The notes below the pieces were generated by a model, which saw only the letters and a program-made list of their open reading frames with translations, was not told the DNA's origin and searched no databases. Positions 41,303-50,363 of a stretch of 64,000 bases of DNA are shown one piece after another. Positions within the stretch are counted from its first letter, which is position 1. Every line of letters begins with the position of its first letter. Origin of the DNA: Paenibacillus spongiae (GTDB lineage: Bacteria; Bacillota; Bacilli; Paenibacillales; Paenibacillaceae); the NCBI RefSeq assembly GCF_024734895.1, contig NZ_CP091430.1:4668501-4732500 (forward strand). The letters are read 5' to 3'. The translations under genes and the position numbers were made by a program.

Positions 41303-43960
41303 CTACTTCCCTTCGAAACGATAATTGAACCGGTCGTTCGGCGCGCTGTCCCCATTTACGGTAAACTCGGTTATTTCATTTTCTTGCTGCATATTATCCG
41401 CCCATTTGAAATCCAGCTGAACGCTATCCTTCTTGTTCAATTCAAGATAACTTCTAGGAACTTCAATTTCCATCTCGCTGCCGCTGACCCGGTACTCGAC
41501 CTGGCCGATATCCTGCCAGTCCGTACCGTTCACGCTGGCCTGCAACAGCGACTTCTGGCTGCTTGCGACCGACTTGTTTACCCGGAAGTCATAACCCTCC
41601 CAACCGGTAGCATGATTCTGATCGGCATCGATAAATAAGTGCATCCAGTTCGGATCGGTATATGGCGTCATCGCTTCACTGGTTCTTACGTAGAAGTACA
41701 CATAGTGATTGTCAAAAGCGACTTTAGCGCTAATGATATCGTTGCGTCCGGTGTCGTTGACATATTGCCCCGAAGTTCCGACTCCCGGATGATTCCGGCG
41801 CGCTTCATCACCAATATTATCGCGATACTCTGGACTCACTTTGTCCCAGTCTTTAAACTTGCCGTCGATCTTGACGTTATTTTTCTTCTGGGCGGCCGGC
41901 AGAGCGTCAGTTCCTTTATATTTACGGATATAGTCAACCAGTTGATAATAATAATTATCGCCGTGTCCGCCTTTCATCGGTTCAATATCGCGGCTGAACT
42001 CCTGATTGAATTGATCGACGAACATAACCGGATTCTGCGCACCGTTAAAATGCGAGAACCGCTGCGCAATCCATTCGTTCCACCCGGTCACGAAGACGAA
42101 TTCGGGATCGGCCGCCAGCGCGTTCTCCCATTGCTCCGCAAAGTTCAGCCCTTGTTCGGACGGGTAGGGCTGCCCGGATTGTGCTCCATTATGGAAGCTT
42201 CTTCCCATCGCTCCCGGCTCGCTCATCGCGCCGAGCCTCCAGCCTCCGCTGCCGTTTGGAACGGCATTCTGTCCAACGCCGACTGTCATTTGCTCCTGAT
42301 TGCCTTCCGCATCATAGAACACGTGCTGAGGAGATACTTCGAGCCAGCCCCATTGATTCGGCCCGCTCGGACCGTCGAAGTAAGAAGGCATCGGCTTCCG
42401 GAACGTAAAGAAATCCCGCAAGTCGGCACGAACCGTATTCGGATCCGCCATAATCAATGGCTTGCCGTCCCAACGGAACCATAGATCCGAATAGAGTCCC
42501 GGTCCATATAAATCATTCCACAATGACTCCGTTACCTTAGATGCATCCCCGAACGGAGCGAGGAAAGCAACCTGCGGCGTCCGGCCCCCTTCATTCCTGA
42601 CTTCGGTGAAGACGCGAAGCAAGGCCATGAAGTTATCCGTATAGGTATAGCTGTTCGTTGTATCGAATATTAACGTATCGACGCCGGCATCCGACAGCAT
42701 CTGGGCATGCTTGCGCAGAACGTATTCATCATCCGGCTTATAATAGCCGAATAACGATTCCCCCCAATAATGGAACCGGCCTTCCGGCCCCCATAGCGGA
42801 CTATTCGCATTCTGCAGCGCATCGGGATCCTTATCCAATATTTTGGTGATATCGTAGGGGCCGTCATTGCTGTGATAGCCCATCCACAGGAAATAGAACA
42901 TCCCGACAAATTTGTCTTTGTCAGGCGGCCCGACAGCCGCGTTCGTGGATACCGTCCGGCCGAGCTGATCCGTCGCAACCCACGTGCCGCTCTGCGTATC
43001 CCACTGCTGCCAGTCCCGGGCGGCTCCGTATCCGATAGCCAAATCCGTCTCCGGAGACGCAATCCCGTTCAGATAGGCAATCCCTTCATCATAGGGTGCC
43101 GAGCCAAGACCCAGTTGGAACGCTACGCTTCCATTGTTGATGATTTCCACGTAATAATTGCCCTGAGGCATGTTCCCTACCTTGATCCGGCCATATCCGG
43201 GATCATCGAATTCCACCCTGGACTCCACCAGCAATCTTCCATCCTGATTCTCCTGATGCAGCTGCACCGCCAAGTTCCCATTCTGGCTGGAAGGCGGCAG
43301 CTTCAGCAGAACCTCATTAAAAGTCCGCTCTGCATGAAACGTCTGTCCTGCCGAAGCCTGGACAGGGTAGACCAACGACAGCACACGCTCGGTGTCGAGC
43401 AGCAATTGTCCATCTTTGTATGCCGCCCCCATCATGTAACTGACCGGCTGGTTTAACCATCCAATAGGCCCGCTAGGCAAACTGATCTCCGCGTAATATC
43501 GGCCAGGCTCCTGATTGGGGAATGCAATCGTATTGATTCCGTCCTCCGAGTTCGTTACCTGTGCGGTGTACATCTCGGTTCCGCTTGGTCCGTCTTTATA
43601 CAACGTCATCTTGAACGTGACAGCGCCGCTCTCACTTGACGGTGTTTCGATCGTTATGCCGTTAAAGGGCTCCAGTGCCATGAAATCCTGACCAAGGGTG
43701 CCGCCTTGCTCGAGAGGATCAAGGACACTTCCGCTGTCCTTGGGTATAATCGGATTCTCGATCGGAACCGATCCGCTCTTAAGCTCGTAGGTTGCTCCGG
43801 CATTGCCAGCCAGCATGCGAATGTAATCGAAGGCATGATTATTGTTGGCGTTCGGTGAGCTCGCGTAGCTGGTGCCGAATACGGAGAGCATGGCAAGCAG
43901 CAAGATAATGAGCATAACCGGGATCCATTTTCGAAATGGCATTTTGACGGACGATAGCAA
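41303..43960 (-). CDS. secreted multidomain glycosidase-like protein (GH71/99-like barrel, C-terminal CBM9/DOMON-like)
   Basis: An 885-residue exported protein. A signal segment (VMLIILLLAMLSVFGTSYA) leads to two related beta modules: about 75-210 (GTLGQDFMALEPFNGITIE ... GRYYAEISLPSGPIGWLNQP) and about 205-310 (NYYVEIINNGSVAFQLG). The barrel (about 335-690) begins FVGMFYFLWMGYHSNDGPYD and shows DTLIFDTTNSY and FVTGWNEWIAQRF, a GH71/99-like layout with a plausible catalytic Glu in WNEW. The C-terminus (about 715-885) is a CBM9/DOMON-like sandwich (KIDGKFKDWDKV). TTG at 43960 is chosen because the ATG at 43975 overlaps its ribosome site (GGAGGTGA). Substrate unknown, probably a polysaccharide. 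Confidence 0.78.
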   Translation of the reverse strand: MLSSVKMPFRKWIPVMLIILLLAMLSVFGTSYASSPNANNNHAFDYIRMLAGNAGATYELKSGSVPIENPIIPKDSGSVLDPLEQGGTLGQDFMALEPFNGITIETPSSESGAVTFKMTLYKDGPSGTEMYTAQVTNSEDGINTIAFPNQEPGRYYAEISLPSGPIGWLNQPVSYMMGAAYKDGQLLLDTERVLSLVYPVQASAGQTFHAERTFNEVLLKLPPSSQNGNLAVQLHQENQDGRLLVESRVEFDDPGYGRIKVGNMPQGNYYVEIINNGSVAFQLGLGSAPYDEGIAYLNGIASPETDLAIGYGAARDWQQWDTQSGTWVATDQLGRTVSTNAAVGPPDKDKFVGMFYFLWMGYHSNDGPYDITKILDKDPDALQNANSPLWGPEGRFHYWGESLFGYYKPDDEYVLRKHAQMLSDAGVDTLIFDTTNSYTYTDNFMALLRVFTEVRNEGGRTPQVAFLAPFGDASKVTESLWNDLYGPGLYSDLWFRWDGKPLIMADPNTVRADLRDFFTFRKPMPSYFDGPSGPNQWGWLEVSPQHVFYDAEGNQEQMTVGVGQNAVPNGSGGWRLGAMSEPGAMGRSFHNGAQSGQPYPSEQGLNFAEQWENALAADPEFVFVTGWNEWIAQRFSHFNGAQNPVMFVDQFNQEFSRDIEPMKGGHGDNYYYQLVDYIRKYKGTDALPAAQKKNNVKIDGKFKDWDKVSPEYRDNIGDEARRNHPGVGTSGQYVNDTGRNDIISAKVAFDNHYVYFYVRTSEAMTPYTDPNWMHLFIDADQNHATGWEGYDFRVNKSVASSQKSLLQASVNGTDWQDIGQVEYRVSGSEMEIEVPRSYLELNKKDSVQLDFKWADNMQQENEITEFTVNGDSAPNDRFNYRFEGK

Positions 43961-44021
43961 ATACGTCACCTCCATTTATTGTGCAGCTTCCCACCGAGCA
44001 TGGAACGTAAAGCCGAAATGC

Positions 44022-44504
44022 TTATTCAACATAACGAATGATCGTCTCACGGTCGCTCCCCATTACCGGTTTGCCGTTCGCGTAAGCCGCCCCCCGATTG
44101 TACACATCTTCTCTCGTCCACCATCCGATCGACCCTACCGGCTTGCTGATTTCGGCATAATACCGGCCTACACCCTGTTCGCCAACTGCAATAATCGAGC
44201 GATTGTCCTGAGCATTGCGAATATCTTCCTGATAGACGATCTCTCCGCTCGGCCCATGCTTGCGCAGGATGAACGTATACCCGGAAGTAGTCGTGCTCCA
44301 GGTCGGCAGCGGTAACACTAACGTATTGAAGGTCTGCGGAGCGATGAACTCCTGTCCCAGCGATCCGTTCGGATCGGTGAGCTGATCCGGTTTATGATCC
44401 CCTGACTCCGCCACGATGATGATTTCAGTCGACGCCGCAAACACAACGCTGACCAAGCTTAGAGCAAGAAGCATAAGCCCAAACGCCAATGCCGTTCTCT
44501 TCAC
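44022..44504 (-). CDS. secreted stand-alone copy of the neighbour's N-terminal module
   Basis: A 160-residue exported protein: signal peptide 1-23 (AFGLMLLALSLVSVVFAAS) and a single beta-rich module. It aligns along its length with the first module of the downstream glycosidase: GSLGQEFIAPQTFN versus GTLGQDFMALEPFN, HGPSGEIVYQEDI versus DGPSGTEMYTAQV, and GRYYAEISKPVGSIGWW versus GRYYAEISLPSGPIGWL. It may bind the same glycan or cell surface, or be a duplicate under divergence. The start is GTG at 44504, with GGAGGG 8 nt before it. It lies 61 bp upstream of the glycosidase and is probably co-transcribed. Confidence 0.75.
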   Translation of the reverse strand: MKRTALAFGLMLLALSLVSVVFAASTEIIIVAESGDHKPDQLTDPNGSLGQEFIAPQTFNTLVLPLPTWSTTTSGYTFILRKHGPSGEIVYQEDIRNAQDNRSIIAVGEQGVGRYYAEISKPVGSIGWWTREDVYNRGAAYANGKPVMGSDRETIIRYVE

Positions 44505-44655
44505 ATTCCATCCCTCCAGACTAGCTAGAATCGAACTATGAACGCTTTCCTTCTGCTGTCTTCACGAACAATATCCCATCTTCCTCCTGCCTCTGCTGAC
44601 ATGACCTTCCGGCCGATCGCTCTTTCATCACCTCCTTCCATATGGCGGCTCTATG

Positions 44656-44886
44656 TCAATCCCTTGGGCGGATCGGTTCGACCTTGAATTTGCCTCCCGG
44701 CTGCTCCGGCCACTCGAGGCGGTACAATTCAATAAAGTGAAAATGATTAGTCTCATGCGCAATCGCCGTCATATACCATTGGCCGTCTTCATCCTGCAAA
44801 AACTCGCTTGCCTAAACGCCCGGCAGCAGCTGGAAGCCTTCGCGTTCGGCGATTTGCCGCAGTTGGCTGACGAGCTCCGCATCCAT
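44656..44886 (-). pseudogene. small gene interrupted by an in-frame TAG
   Basis: Translation from ATG at 44886 (GAGGAG upstream) gives 24 residues (MDAELVSQLRQIAEREGFQL then LPGV), a TAG at 44812-44814, then 51 protein-like residues in the same frame (EFLQDEDGQWYMTAIAHETN, then HFHFIELYRLEWPEQPGGKF) to TGA at 44656. Codon use and sequence character are continuous across the stop, so a single nonsense mutation of a roughly 75-residue protein is the simplest reading. A sequencing error or stop-codon readthrough are alternatives. Family not recognised. It diverges from the AraC gene and lies upstream of the secreted module gene. Confidence 0.65.
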
Positions 44887-45050
44887 GGTTATCATCTCCT
44901 CGTTCGATACCTCTTGTTCTTTCGCATTCTTCGTGCTTAAATATAATAAAAACGTTTTAATAAAATTGTAAGCGCATTGATTCCGGAACACATCCCACAA
45001 TATTGTCTAAAAACAGTACATTATTGCTTACCTGAGAACGGGGGGATAAG

Positions 45051-45929
45051 ATGACCATCAGCATCCTTAGAGAAAGCCCGGACATCGAGGAACAATCGAT
45101 ACATATTGAAGCGTATGCCAGCTTGCTCGCCAAATCCATATTCTATTACGTCCATTCCGTCGGCCATTATCATGTCAAGCCTACCTTCTGCGTGGAGCAA
45201 GCGAATATAGACTCTTTCCTGCTCGCCTATACCGAATCAGGCGTCGGCTATTTGGATTATGCCGGGCATTCCTATACTCTCCGCGCCGGTGACGTATTCC
45301 TTATCGACTGCCGTCAGCCGCATACCTATCGAACCAACGAAACGAATTTGTGGAAGTTGATGTGGGTGCATTTCGAGGGTGGAAGCACCAGCGGCTATTA
45401 CAAACAAATCAACAAACACACCGGACCCGTCATATCCTTGCAGCAGGATTCTTTCATCCCCGAAAATCTCCGTAAACTGATTACAGCCATCCAGAGTAAC
45501 GATGCCCGGTCCCCTATTATCAGCTCCAAAATCATCGTCGATCTGTTAACCGATCTGCTGCTGCAGAGCAATTGTTTCGACTGGAGCTATCCGGAGCCCC
45601 CGCCAAGCATCGAGCGCATCGTCAAAAAAATGCAAACCCACTGCAAGGAAAAAATAACACTCGATCAATTGGCGGAGGAATTCTTCATCAGCAAATATCA
45701 CCTTACCCGGGAGTTCAAGCGTTACACAGGCCATAGTCCCATCGAGTATCATATGAAACTTAAAATCGCGGCTGCCAAAGATTTGCTCCGCACCACTGCG
45801 CTCAGCATTGTTGAAATCGGTTCCGAAATCGGGTTCAGCAGCGTCAACCACTTTATCGGAAGATTCAAGAAGCATGAGGGGATGACGCCGCTCGCCTATC
45901 GCAAGCGTTCCCGCTGTGTAGACGACTGA
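45051..45929 (+). CDS. AraC-family transcriptional regulator
   Basis: A 292-residue regulator. The N-terminal cupin (about 35-145) shows VGYLDYAGHSYTLRAGDVFLID and WVHFEGGS. The C-terminal double helix-turn-helix (about 190-288) shows ITLDQLAEEFFISKYHLTREFKRYTG and IVEIGSEIGFSSVNHFIGRFKKHEGMTPLAYR. It should activate genes for a carbohydrate; the divergent secreted glycosidase genes are the natural targets. ATG follows GGGGG. Confident family call. Confidence 0.92.
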   Translation: MTISILRESPDIEEQSIHIEAYASLLAKSIFYYVHSVGHYHVKPTFCVEQANIDSFLLAYTESGVGYLDYAGHSYTLRAGDVFLIDCRQPHTYRTNETNLWKLMWVHFEGGSTSGYYKQINKHTGPVISLQQDSFIPENLRKLITAIQSNDARSPIISSKIIVDLLTDLLLQSNCFDWSYPEPPPSIERIVKKMQTHCKEKITLDQLAEEFFISKYHLTREFKRYTGHSPIEYHMKLKIAAAKDLLRTTALSIVEIGSEIGFSSVNHFIGRFKKHEGMTPLAYRKRSRCVDD

Positions 45930-46039
45930 TTATCCGCAGAATCTCTTCTGCGAAGTTCGCGTCACGAAGAGGTTTTAGCTTTTCTTTAACCCTGCTTTCT
46001 TTCATCTATCAATTGTTATTGCTATAATAAGGAGACAAC

Positions 46040-47317
46040 TTGATAGAATGGGAGAGTTTGACAATTGTGACTATTTTCCGTAAAGGAGCCATTGCCTGCT
46101 CCGCGCTTCTTCTGCTGCTCGGCAGCGTACCTGCTAACGCGACCTCAGCTTCCCCTGCCAAGACGACAATTATGCTAGATGATTACCCGCTGTCCTTTCC
46201 AATCGAACCGACCGTAATCAACGGAACGACAATGGTTCCGTTCCGGGTGATTTCCGAAGCGCTCCGCATTAACGTCGTGTGGAATGGCGCGGCTAAGACT
46301 ATTACAGCGACCAAGGCCGTCGGCGGGCAGTCCAAGCAGGTTACCCTGAGGCTGAACGATAAGAAGGCATTCGTAGGCGGGCAATCCGCCCTTCTGAACG
46401 TTGCCCCTATTTCCAAAGGCGGTTATACGCTCGTTCCGCTCAACTTCTTCAGCTCGCAGTTCGGAGCGCAGGTTTCATGGGACGGCAAGACGCATACCGT
46501 CGATATCCGCTCGCCGCGCGAGGATATGTACACCGTCGGATTCTATGCAACCTCCTCCTTCAAGGAGATCCGGTATGTACCCGCTTTCGATTCGGTCGCA
46601 TTCGGATGGACGCGGATTGATGACGAGGGCCGGATCACGCTGCAGGGAGAATCCTTCTTTTGGCCAAAGCCGGCCGGCGAGATAACGCCGGAGAAGATTG
46701 TCGATGATGTAACAGCCGATGGCAGCAGCCCGTTCTTAATGGTGTTTGGAACGGACGGGAAAGGCCAGTTAACGAAAATGCTGACCGATGAGGCGCTTCG
46801 CACTCAAGCCATTGACACGGTGATGAAGCTAGCCGCCGATAATGGATTCCAAGGCATTACCCTTGATTTCGAGGGGCTTGGCTGGTCCGGCGATATCGAT
46901 CTAGCCAAGAAAACCACGACCGAATTCGTCCGTATGCTGAGCGAGCAAGCGAAGCCTGCCGGATTGAAGCTGTCGCTGGCGGTTCATCCGCTGAACGGCG
47001 CCTATCATGGCTATGATTACAAGGCATTGGCTAAATATGCTGACGAGTTGATCGTAATGGCCTACCCTTATGAAGGAGAGAAAGGCCCTGAACCGATGGA
47101 CCGTGTCGATCAAGCGATTCGAATGGCGCTGAAAGAGGTTCCCAAAGAAAAGCTCGTTCTCGGCATCTCCTTCGGCAGCGAGAAGGCGGAATCCGTCAAT
47201 GCCAAGATCGGCCTGGCCAAACGGTACAGCTTGAAAGGCATCGCAATCTGGCGTATCGGAATTATCGGGGAAGCGGCGATGAAGCAGATGGAACGCACGA
47301 TTACGATGAACTCATAG
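46040..47317 (+). CDS. secreted GH18-like protein with copper-amine-oxidase-N/stalk domain
   Basis: A 425-residue exported protein. A signal peptide (about 14-37: GAIACSALLLLLGSVPANA) leads to a stalk domain (about 45-155: VINGTTMVPFRVISEALRIN, GGYTLVPLNFFSSQFGAQVSWD). The GH18-like barrel (about 160-420) has the catalytic region GFQGITLDFEG, in which the last Asp and the catalytic Glu are kept but the usual first Asp is Gln. VMAYPYEG and GIAIWRIG end the barrel. YaaH-like spore or cell-wall hydrolases share this fold. The TTG start at 46040 lies 5 nt after AAGGAG; a GTG at 46067 is an alternative. A terminator follows. Confidence 0.8.
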   Translation: MIEWESLTIVTIFRKGAIACSALLLLLGSVPANATSASPAKTTIMLDDYPLSFPIEPTVINGTTMVPFRVISEALRINVVWNGAAKTITATKAVGGQSKQVTLRLNDKKAFVGGQSALLNVAPISKGGYTLVPLNFFSSQFGAQVSWDGKTHTVDIRSPREDMYTVGFYATSSFKEIRYVPAFDSVAFGWTRIDDEGRITLQGESFFWPKPAGEITPEKIVDDVTADGSSPFLMVFGTDGKGQLTKMLTDEALRTQAIDTVMKLAADNGFQGITLDFEGLGWSGDIDLAKKTTTEFVRMLSEQAKPAGLKLSLAVHPLNGAYHGYDYKALAKYADELIVMAYPYEGEKGPEPMDRVDQAIRMALKEVPKEKLVLGISFGSEKAESVNAKIGLAKRYSLKGIAIWRIGIIGEAAMKQMERTITMNS

Positions 47318-47332
47318 TTATAAGATCATAAA

Positions 47333-47383
47333 GAAGGGCTGCAAGCATGGTCATCGAATGACTTTGCTAGCAGCCCCTTCTTG
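47333..47383. terminator. bidirectional hairpin terminator
   Basis: GAAGGGCTGC(a)AGC pairs with GCT(a)GCAGCCCCTTC around a long loop, between converging genes. The plus strand has TTCTTG after the stem and the minus strand CTTTATG. Confidence 0.65.
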
Positions 47384-47385
47384 AA

Positions 47386-48114
47386 TTATCCTGCCGGTAC
47401 GGAACAGGTCTGATAGGTTTGCAGATCAGCGTCGAAGATCAGGCCGTTCAGCTGATAACCGAATGAACAGCCGCCGTCCACGCCAATCTTCCCGTCTCCG
47501 AACCAGATATCGGCCGTCCCTTGCATGTCCACCGTCTTGGTGTGGCCAAATACAACCGTCTTCTCCACAACGGTCGGCTGCTCCAGGAAGGGGCGCTTGA
47601 TCGTCATGAATTCATGCTGAGGCTGACTCGTCCAGATCTTATAAGCGGGATTCAAACCGGCGTGTACATAAATATGCCGCTCGTCCTCGTAATAGTATGG
47701 CAGCCCTTCCAAGAAGGAGATATGCGACTCATACTGCCTTGCAATCCGATCAATTGCTTCGTCGGTCAACTGCTGGTCAACCGCTGCGCTCTCGTCCAAT
47801 CCGAGGTAGCTTCTAGCCGTCGGACCTCCTCCATGCTCCAGAAACCTCTTCTTTATCGACCGATCCCGGGTTCGGATCAGGTCGACCAATCGTTGGTCGT
47901 GATTGCCGCGAAGAGCGATGGTCCCTTCGTCTTTAACCATTGCCATCAGCAATTCGATGACTTCTTTGCTGTTCGGCCCTCTATCCACATAATCCCCCAA
48001 TACGATCAACTGATCGGTACGCGCATCATATTCCATGCTGCGGAGCAGCGCCTGGAAAGGATTCAGACATCCATGAATATCGCTTACAATTAAGGTGCGT
48101 TTCCTCTTCGGCAA
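47386..48114 (-). CDS. serine/threonine-type metallophosphoesterase (PrpA-like)
   Basis: A 242-residue phosphatase with all bimetal motifs: IVSDIHGCLNPF, VLGDYVDRGPNSKE, ALRGNHDQRLV, IYVHAGLNPA and FGHTKT. It dephosphorylates phosphoproteins or small phosphoesters such as diadenosine polyphosphates in the cytoplasm. The start is TTG at 48114, preceded by GGGGGAGGG. It is the last gene of a leftward run after phzF with a 28-bp gap. Confidence 0.9.
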   Translation of the reverse strand: MPKRKRTLIVSDIHGCLNPFQALLRSMEYDARTDQLIVLGDYVDRGPNSKEVIELLMAMVKDEGTIALRGNHDQRLVDLIRTRDRSIKKRFLEHGGGPTARSYLGLDESAAVDQQLTDEAIDRIARQYESHISFLEGLPYYYEDERHIYVHAGLNPAYKIWTSQPQHEFMTIKRPFLEQPTVVEKTVVFGHTKTVDMQGTADIWFGDGKIGVDGGCSFGYQLNGLIFDADLQTYQTCSVPAG

Positions 48115-48142
48115 GTGAACCCTCCCCCATTCCTGTTGCTCT

Positions 48143-48946
48143 TCAACGAATAAATTGTCCGTTCATGACCGTGACCGCCGTTCCGCTGATCTGAATTCGT
48201 TCACCTTCGATCCGGAGAAGCAGCTCTCCTCCGCGAGCGGACGCTTGATAAGCGGACAGCTCTTCCTTGCGCAGCCGGCGGTGCCAATAAGGCGCCAATG
48301 CGCAGTGTGCCGAGCCTGTAACCGGATCCTCATTAATCCCGATGGACGGAAAGAACGCACGGGAAACAAAATCATAGCTGCCGCTTGTTCCCCCGTCGGC
48401 CCTGGCGGTTACGATGACGCCTCTAGTTTCCACTCGCGCAAGCAGCGGCATATCCGGCCTGAGCGTTCGGACCGTGTCCTCGCCGTCCACTTCGACGAGA
48501 TAGTCCATCCGATTCCGCCCGACATAGCGAGGAATTAATCCAAGCGACTGAATGAGCTCTTCAGGAGCTACGGCAGGCGTTACCGGCTCGGACGGAAAAT
48601 CAAGCGTAATGCCTTCTGCCGTCCGCACGGCGGATAATAGACCGCTTCGCGTATGAAACAGCAGCTGCTGCTCCGGCACGCAATGTCCCTGTTCCCATAA
48701 GTAATGAGCGGCAGCAAGCGTAGCATGACCGCATAGATCAACCTCCTGGAGCGGCGTAAACCAGCGAAGCCCATATATGCCATCGGCCTTCTTCACTAAG
48801 AAGGCCGTTTCAGACAGATTCATCTCCGAGGCTGCGAGCTGCATCCAAGACGTTTCGCGCTCCTGCGGGAGCAGACAGACCGCCGCCGGATTTCCTCTGA
48901 ACGGCTCTGCCGTGAAGGCATCGACAATGGAAATTGCTGCTGTCAC
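48143..48946 (-). CDS. PhzF-family isomerase/epimerase-like protein
   Basis: A 267-residue diaminopimelate-epimerase-fold protein. FTAEPFRGNPAAVCLLP, EMNLSETAFL (catalytic Glu), RWFTPLQEVDLCGHATLAAAH and EDPVTGSAHCALAPYW are the family hallmarks. Reactions of most members are unknown. A GTG at 48946 with GGAGGGGAG upstream is chosen; it overlaps the preceding stop as GTGA, giving coupling. The longer frame to 49135 would lie within the upstream gene. Confidence 0.9.
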   Translation of the reverse strand: MTAAISIVDAFTAEPFRGNPAAVCLLPQERETSWMQLAASEMNLSETAFLVKKADGIYGLRWFTPLQEVDLCGHATLAAAHYLWEQGHCVPEQQLLFHTRSGLLSAVRTAEGITLDFPSEPVTPAVAPEELIQSLGLIPRYVGRNRMDYLVEVDGEDTVRTLRPDMPLLARVETRGVIVTARADGGTSGSYDFVSRAFFPSIGINEDPVTGSAHCALAPYWHRRLRKEELSAYQASARGGELLLRIEGERIQISGTAVTVMNGQFIR

Positions 48947-49416
48947 GACTCTCCCCTCCTTCTGAACAATGGTTTGAATAGGCTGGCCATCAGAGCCAGA
49001 GCGATCCCGTAGATTACATGACCAAGCAGCCATAAGCTGAATGCCTGACCATTCGAGATCGATGGGACCCGATCGGAGACGAGCGTCAGAGGGATCCAAG
49101 CAAGGGATGCCAACACCCCGATTATGACTCCCCATAACGCGTATTTCCCCCGATATGCTGCGACCGATAGATAAACAATGCCGAGCGCAGCGGACACAAC
49201 CAGATGAAGTAAGAACTCCACGGATTCCGTCAGCCGCATCGGCATATAAGGGATGAAATCGATATTAAGCAGCAGCGTGTAGACCTGCTCGCCGGTGGCG
49301 TTCTGTACCCATTTGAGAAATAGTCCGAGAACGGTCCCGGCGAAGATGCCCGCTGCCGCTCCCCAGACTATAATACGGAGAGACAGAGGAGCGATCTGCC
49401 TATTATTTCTGTGCAA
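48943..49416 (-). CDS. four-helix membrane protein, unknown
   Basis: A 157-residue membrane protein with four hydrophobic helices (about 13-33, 67-84, 92-110, 130-148) and a basic C-terminus (FKPLFRRRGES). No named family was recognised; a YagU/DUF1440-like protein is possible. The TTG start at 49416 lies inside the end of the DMT transporter gene (14-bp overlap), and its stop overlaps the PhzF start, so the three genes are tightly coupled. Function unknown. Confidence 0.7.
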   Translation of the reverse strand: MHRNNRQIAPLSLRIIVWGAAAGIFAGTVLGLFLKWVQNATGEQVYTLLLNIDFIPYMPMRLTESVEFLLHLVVSAALGIVYLSVAAYRGKYALWGVIIGVLASLAWIPLTLVSDRVPSISNGQAFSLWLLGHVIYGIALALMASLFKPLFRRRGES

Positions 49417-50350
49417 CTGTCATCATTCCCGCTTTCTTCCTTCTATTGACGATAACGATGCCTGAGCAGACCATCAGCAGCGATACAAAAACTGCCGCAT
49501 GGAGCTTCTCCGACAACAGGAGCGCCGATTGTGTAACTCCGAATACGGGAATAAGAAACAGGTACATCGACACGCTCCCGACGTTGTTATACTTCATCAC
49601 ATTGTTCCAGAGCATAAAGCCAACCGCCGACACGACTGCCAGATGAAGCAGCATGAGCGATGACCGCCAATCGAACACGAACGGAGCCAGTCCGACCCGC
49701 CACGCCGAAACCGCCATTAGCGTGATTCCCCCAAGCAGCATCTGCCAGCCGTTCAAGTAGGATACGCTGTAAGTGCCCGCTCCTTTGCGCGATATCAGAT
49801 TCGCACATGCGCTGAAGAAAGCCGAAGCGATCAATAGCAGCTCCCCGTACGAAAATATCCAGCTCCTGCCGGTGCCTTGATTGGAGAGCCCCAATACGAG
49901 CAGTCCCGCAAAGCCGACAAGCAGACCCAGCAGCTTCGTTCGATCCATCCTGTCGTCAGGATACAGGATGTGAGCCAGACTAATCTGGAAGAAGGATATC
50001 GTACCTGCGATGACAGATCCTACGATGCCCTCGCTGAGGGACATACCTGCATAGAAGAATGTATACTGGAGTACGGTTTGCAGCAGGGCAATCCGGATGA
50101 GCAGCATTCCGCTCCCCGGCCGATATGCCAGAGGCTCCCTTCGAATAAGCATGTACACCATAATAAGCAGCCCGGCCAGCGTAAACCGGTATCCGGCAAA
50201 CAGCAGCTGCTCGTAAGTATCGGAAGTTCCGATTTGAAGCGATTGGTAGCTCAGTTTAAGAAAAGGATACGAGCTCCCCCATAACAATGTAGCGCCGATT
50301 GAGGCTGCCAGTATGCCGAGCGGATGTGTAAAAAATCGTGCAGCCGTCAT
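49403..50350 (-). CDS. DMT/EamA-family transporter
   Basis: A 315-residue inner-membrane protein with about ten helices and two EamA repeats (ASIGATLLWGSSYPFLKLSY at the N-terminus; GELLLIASAFFSACANLISRKG in the middle). It probably exports a metabolite; cargo unknown. It is unrelated in leader structure to the riboswitch-controlled transporter at 4.5 kb. AAGGAG lies at a long distance from the ATG, so the start is provisional. First of three overlapping genes leading to phzF. Confidence 0.88.
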   Translation of the reverse strand: MTAARFFTHPLGILAASIGATLLWGSSYPFLKLSYQSLQIGTSDTYEQLLFAGYRFTLAGLLIMVYMLIRREPLAYRPGSGMLLIRIALLQTVLQYTFFYAGMSLSEGIVGSVIAGTISFFQISLAHILYPDDRMDRTKLLGLLVGFAGLLVLGLSNQGTGRSWIFSYGELLLIASAFFSACANLISRKGAGTYSVSYLNGWQMLLGGITLMAVSAWRVGLAPFVFDWRSSLMLLHLAVVSAVGFMLWNNVMKYNNVGSVSMYLFLIPVFGVTQSALLLSEKLHAAVFVSLLMVCSGIVIVNRRKKAGMMTVAQK

Positions 50351-50363
50351 AATTGTCGTCGTT

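Noticed and set aside
44505..44650. A 31-codon frame after AAGGAGGTG on the minus strand
   Set aside because: The ribosome site is only 2 nt from the ATG and the peptide has no recognisable features.
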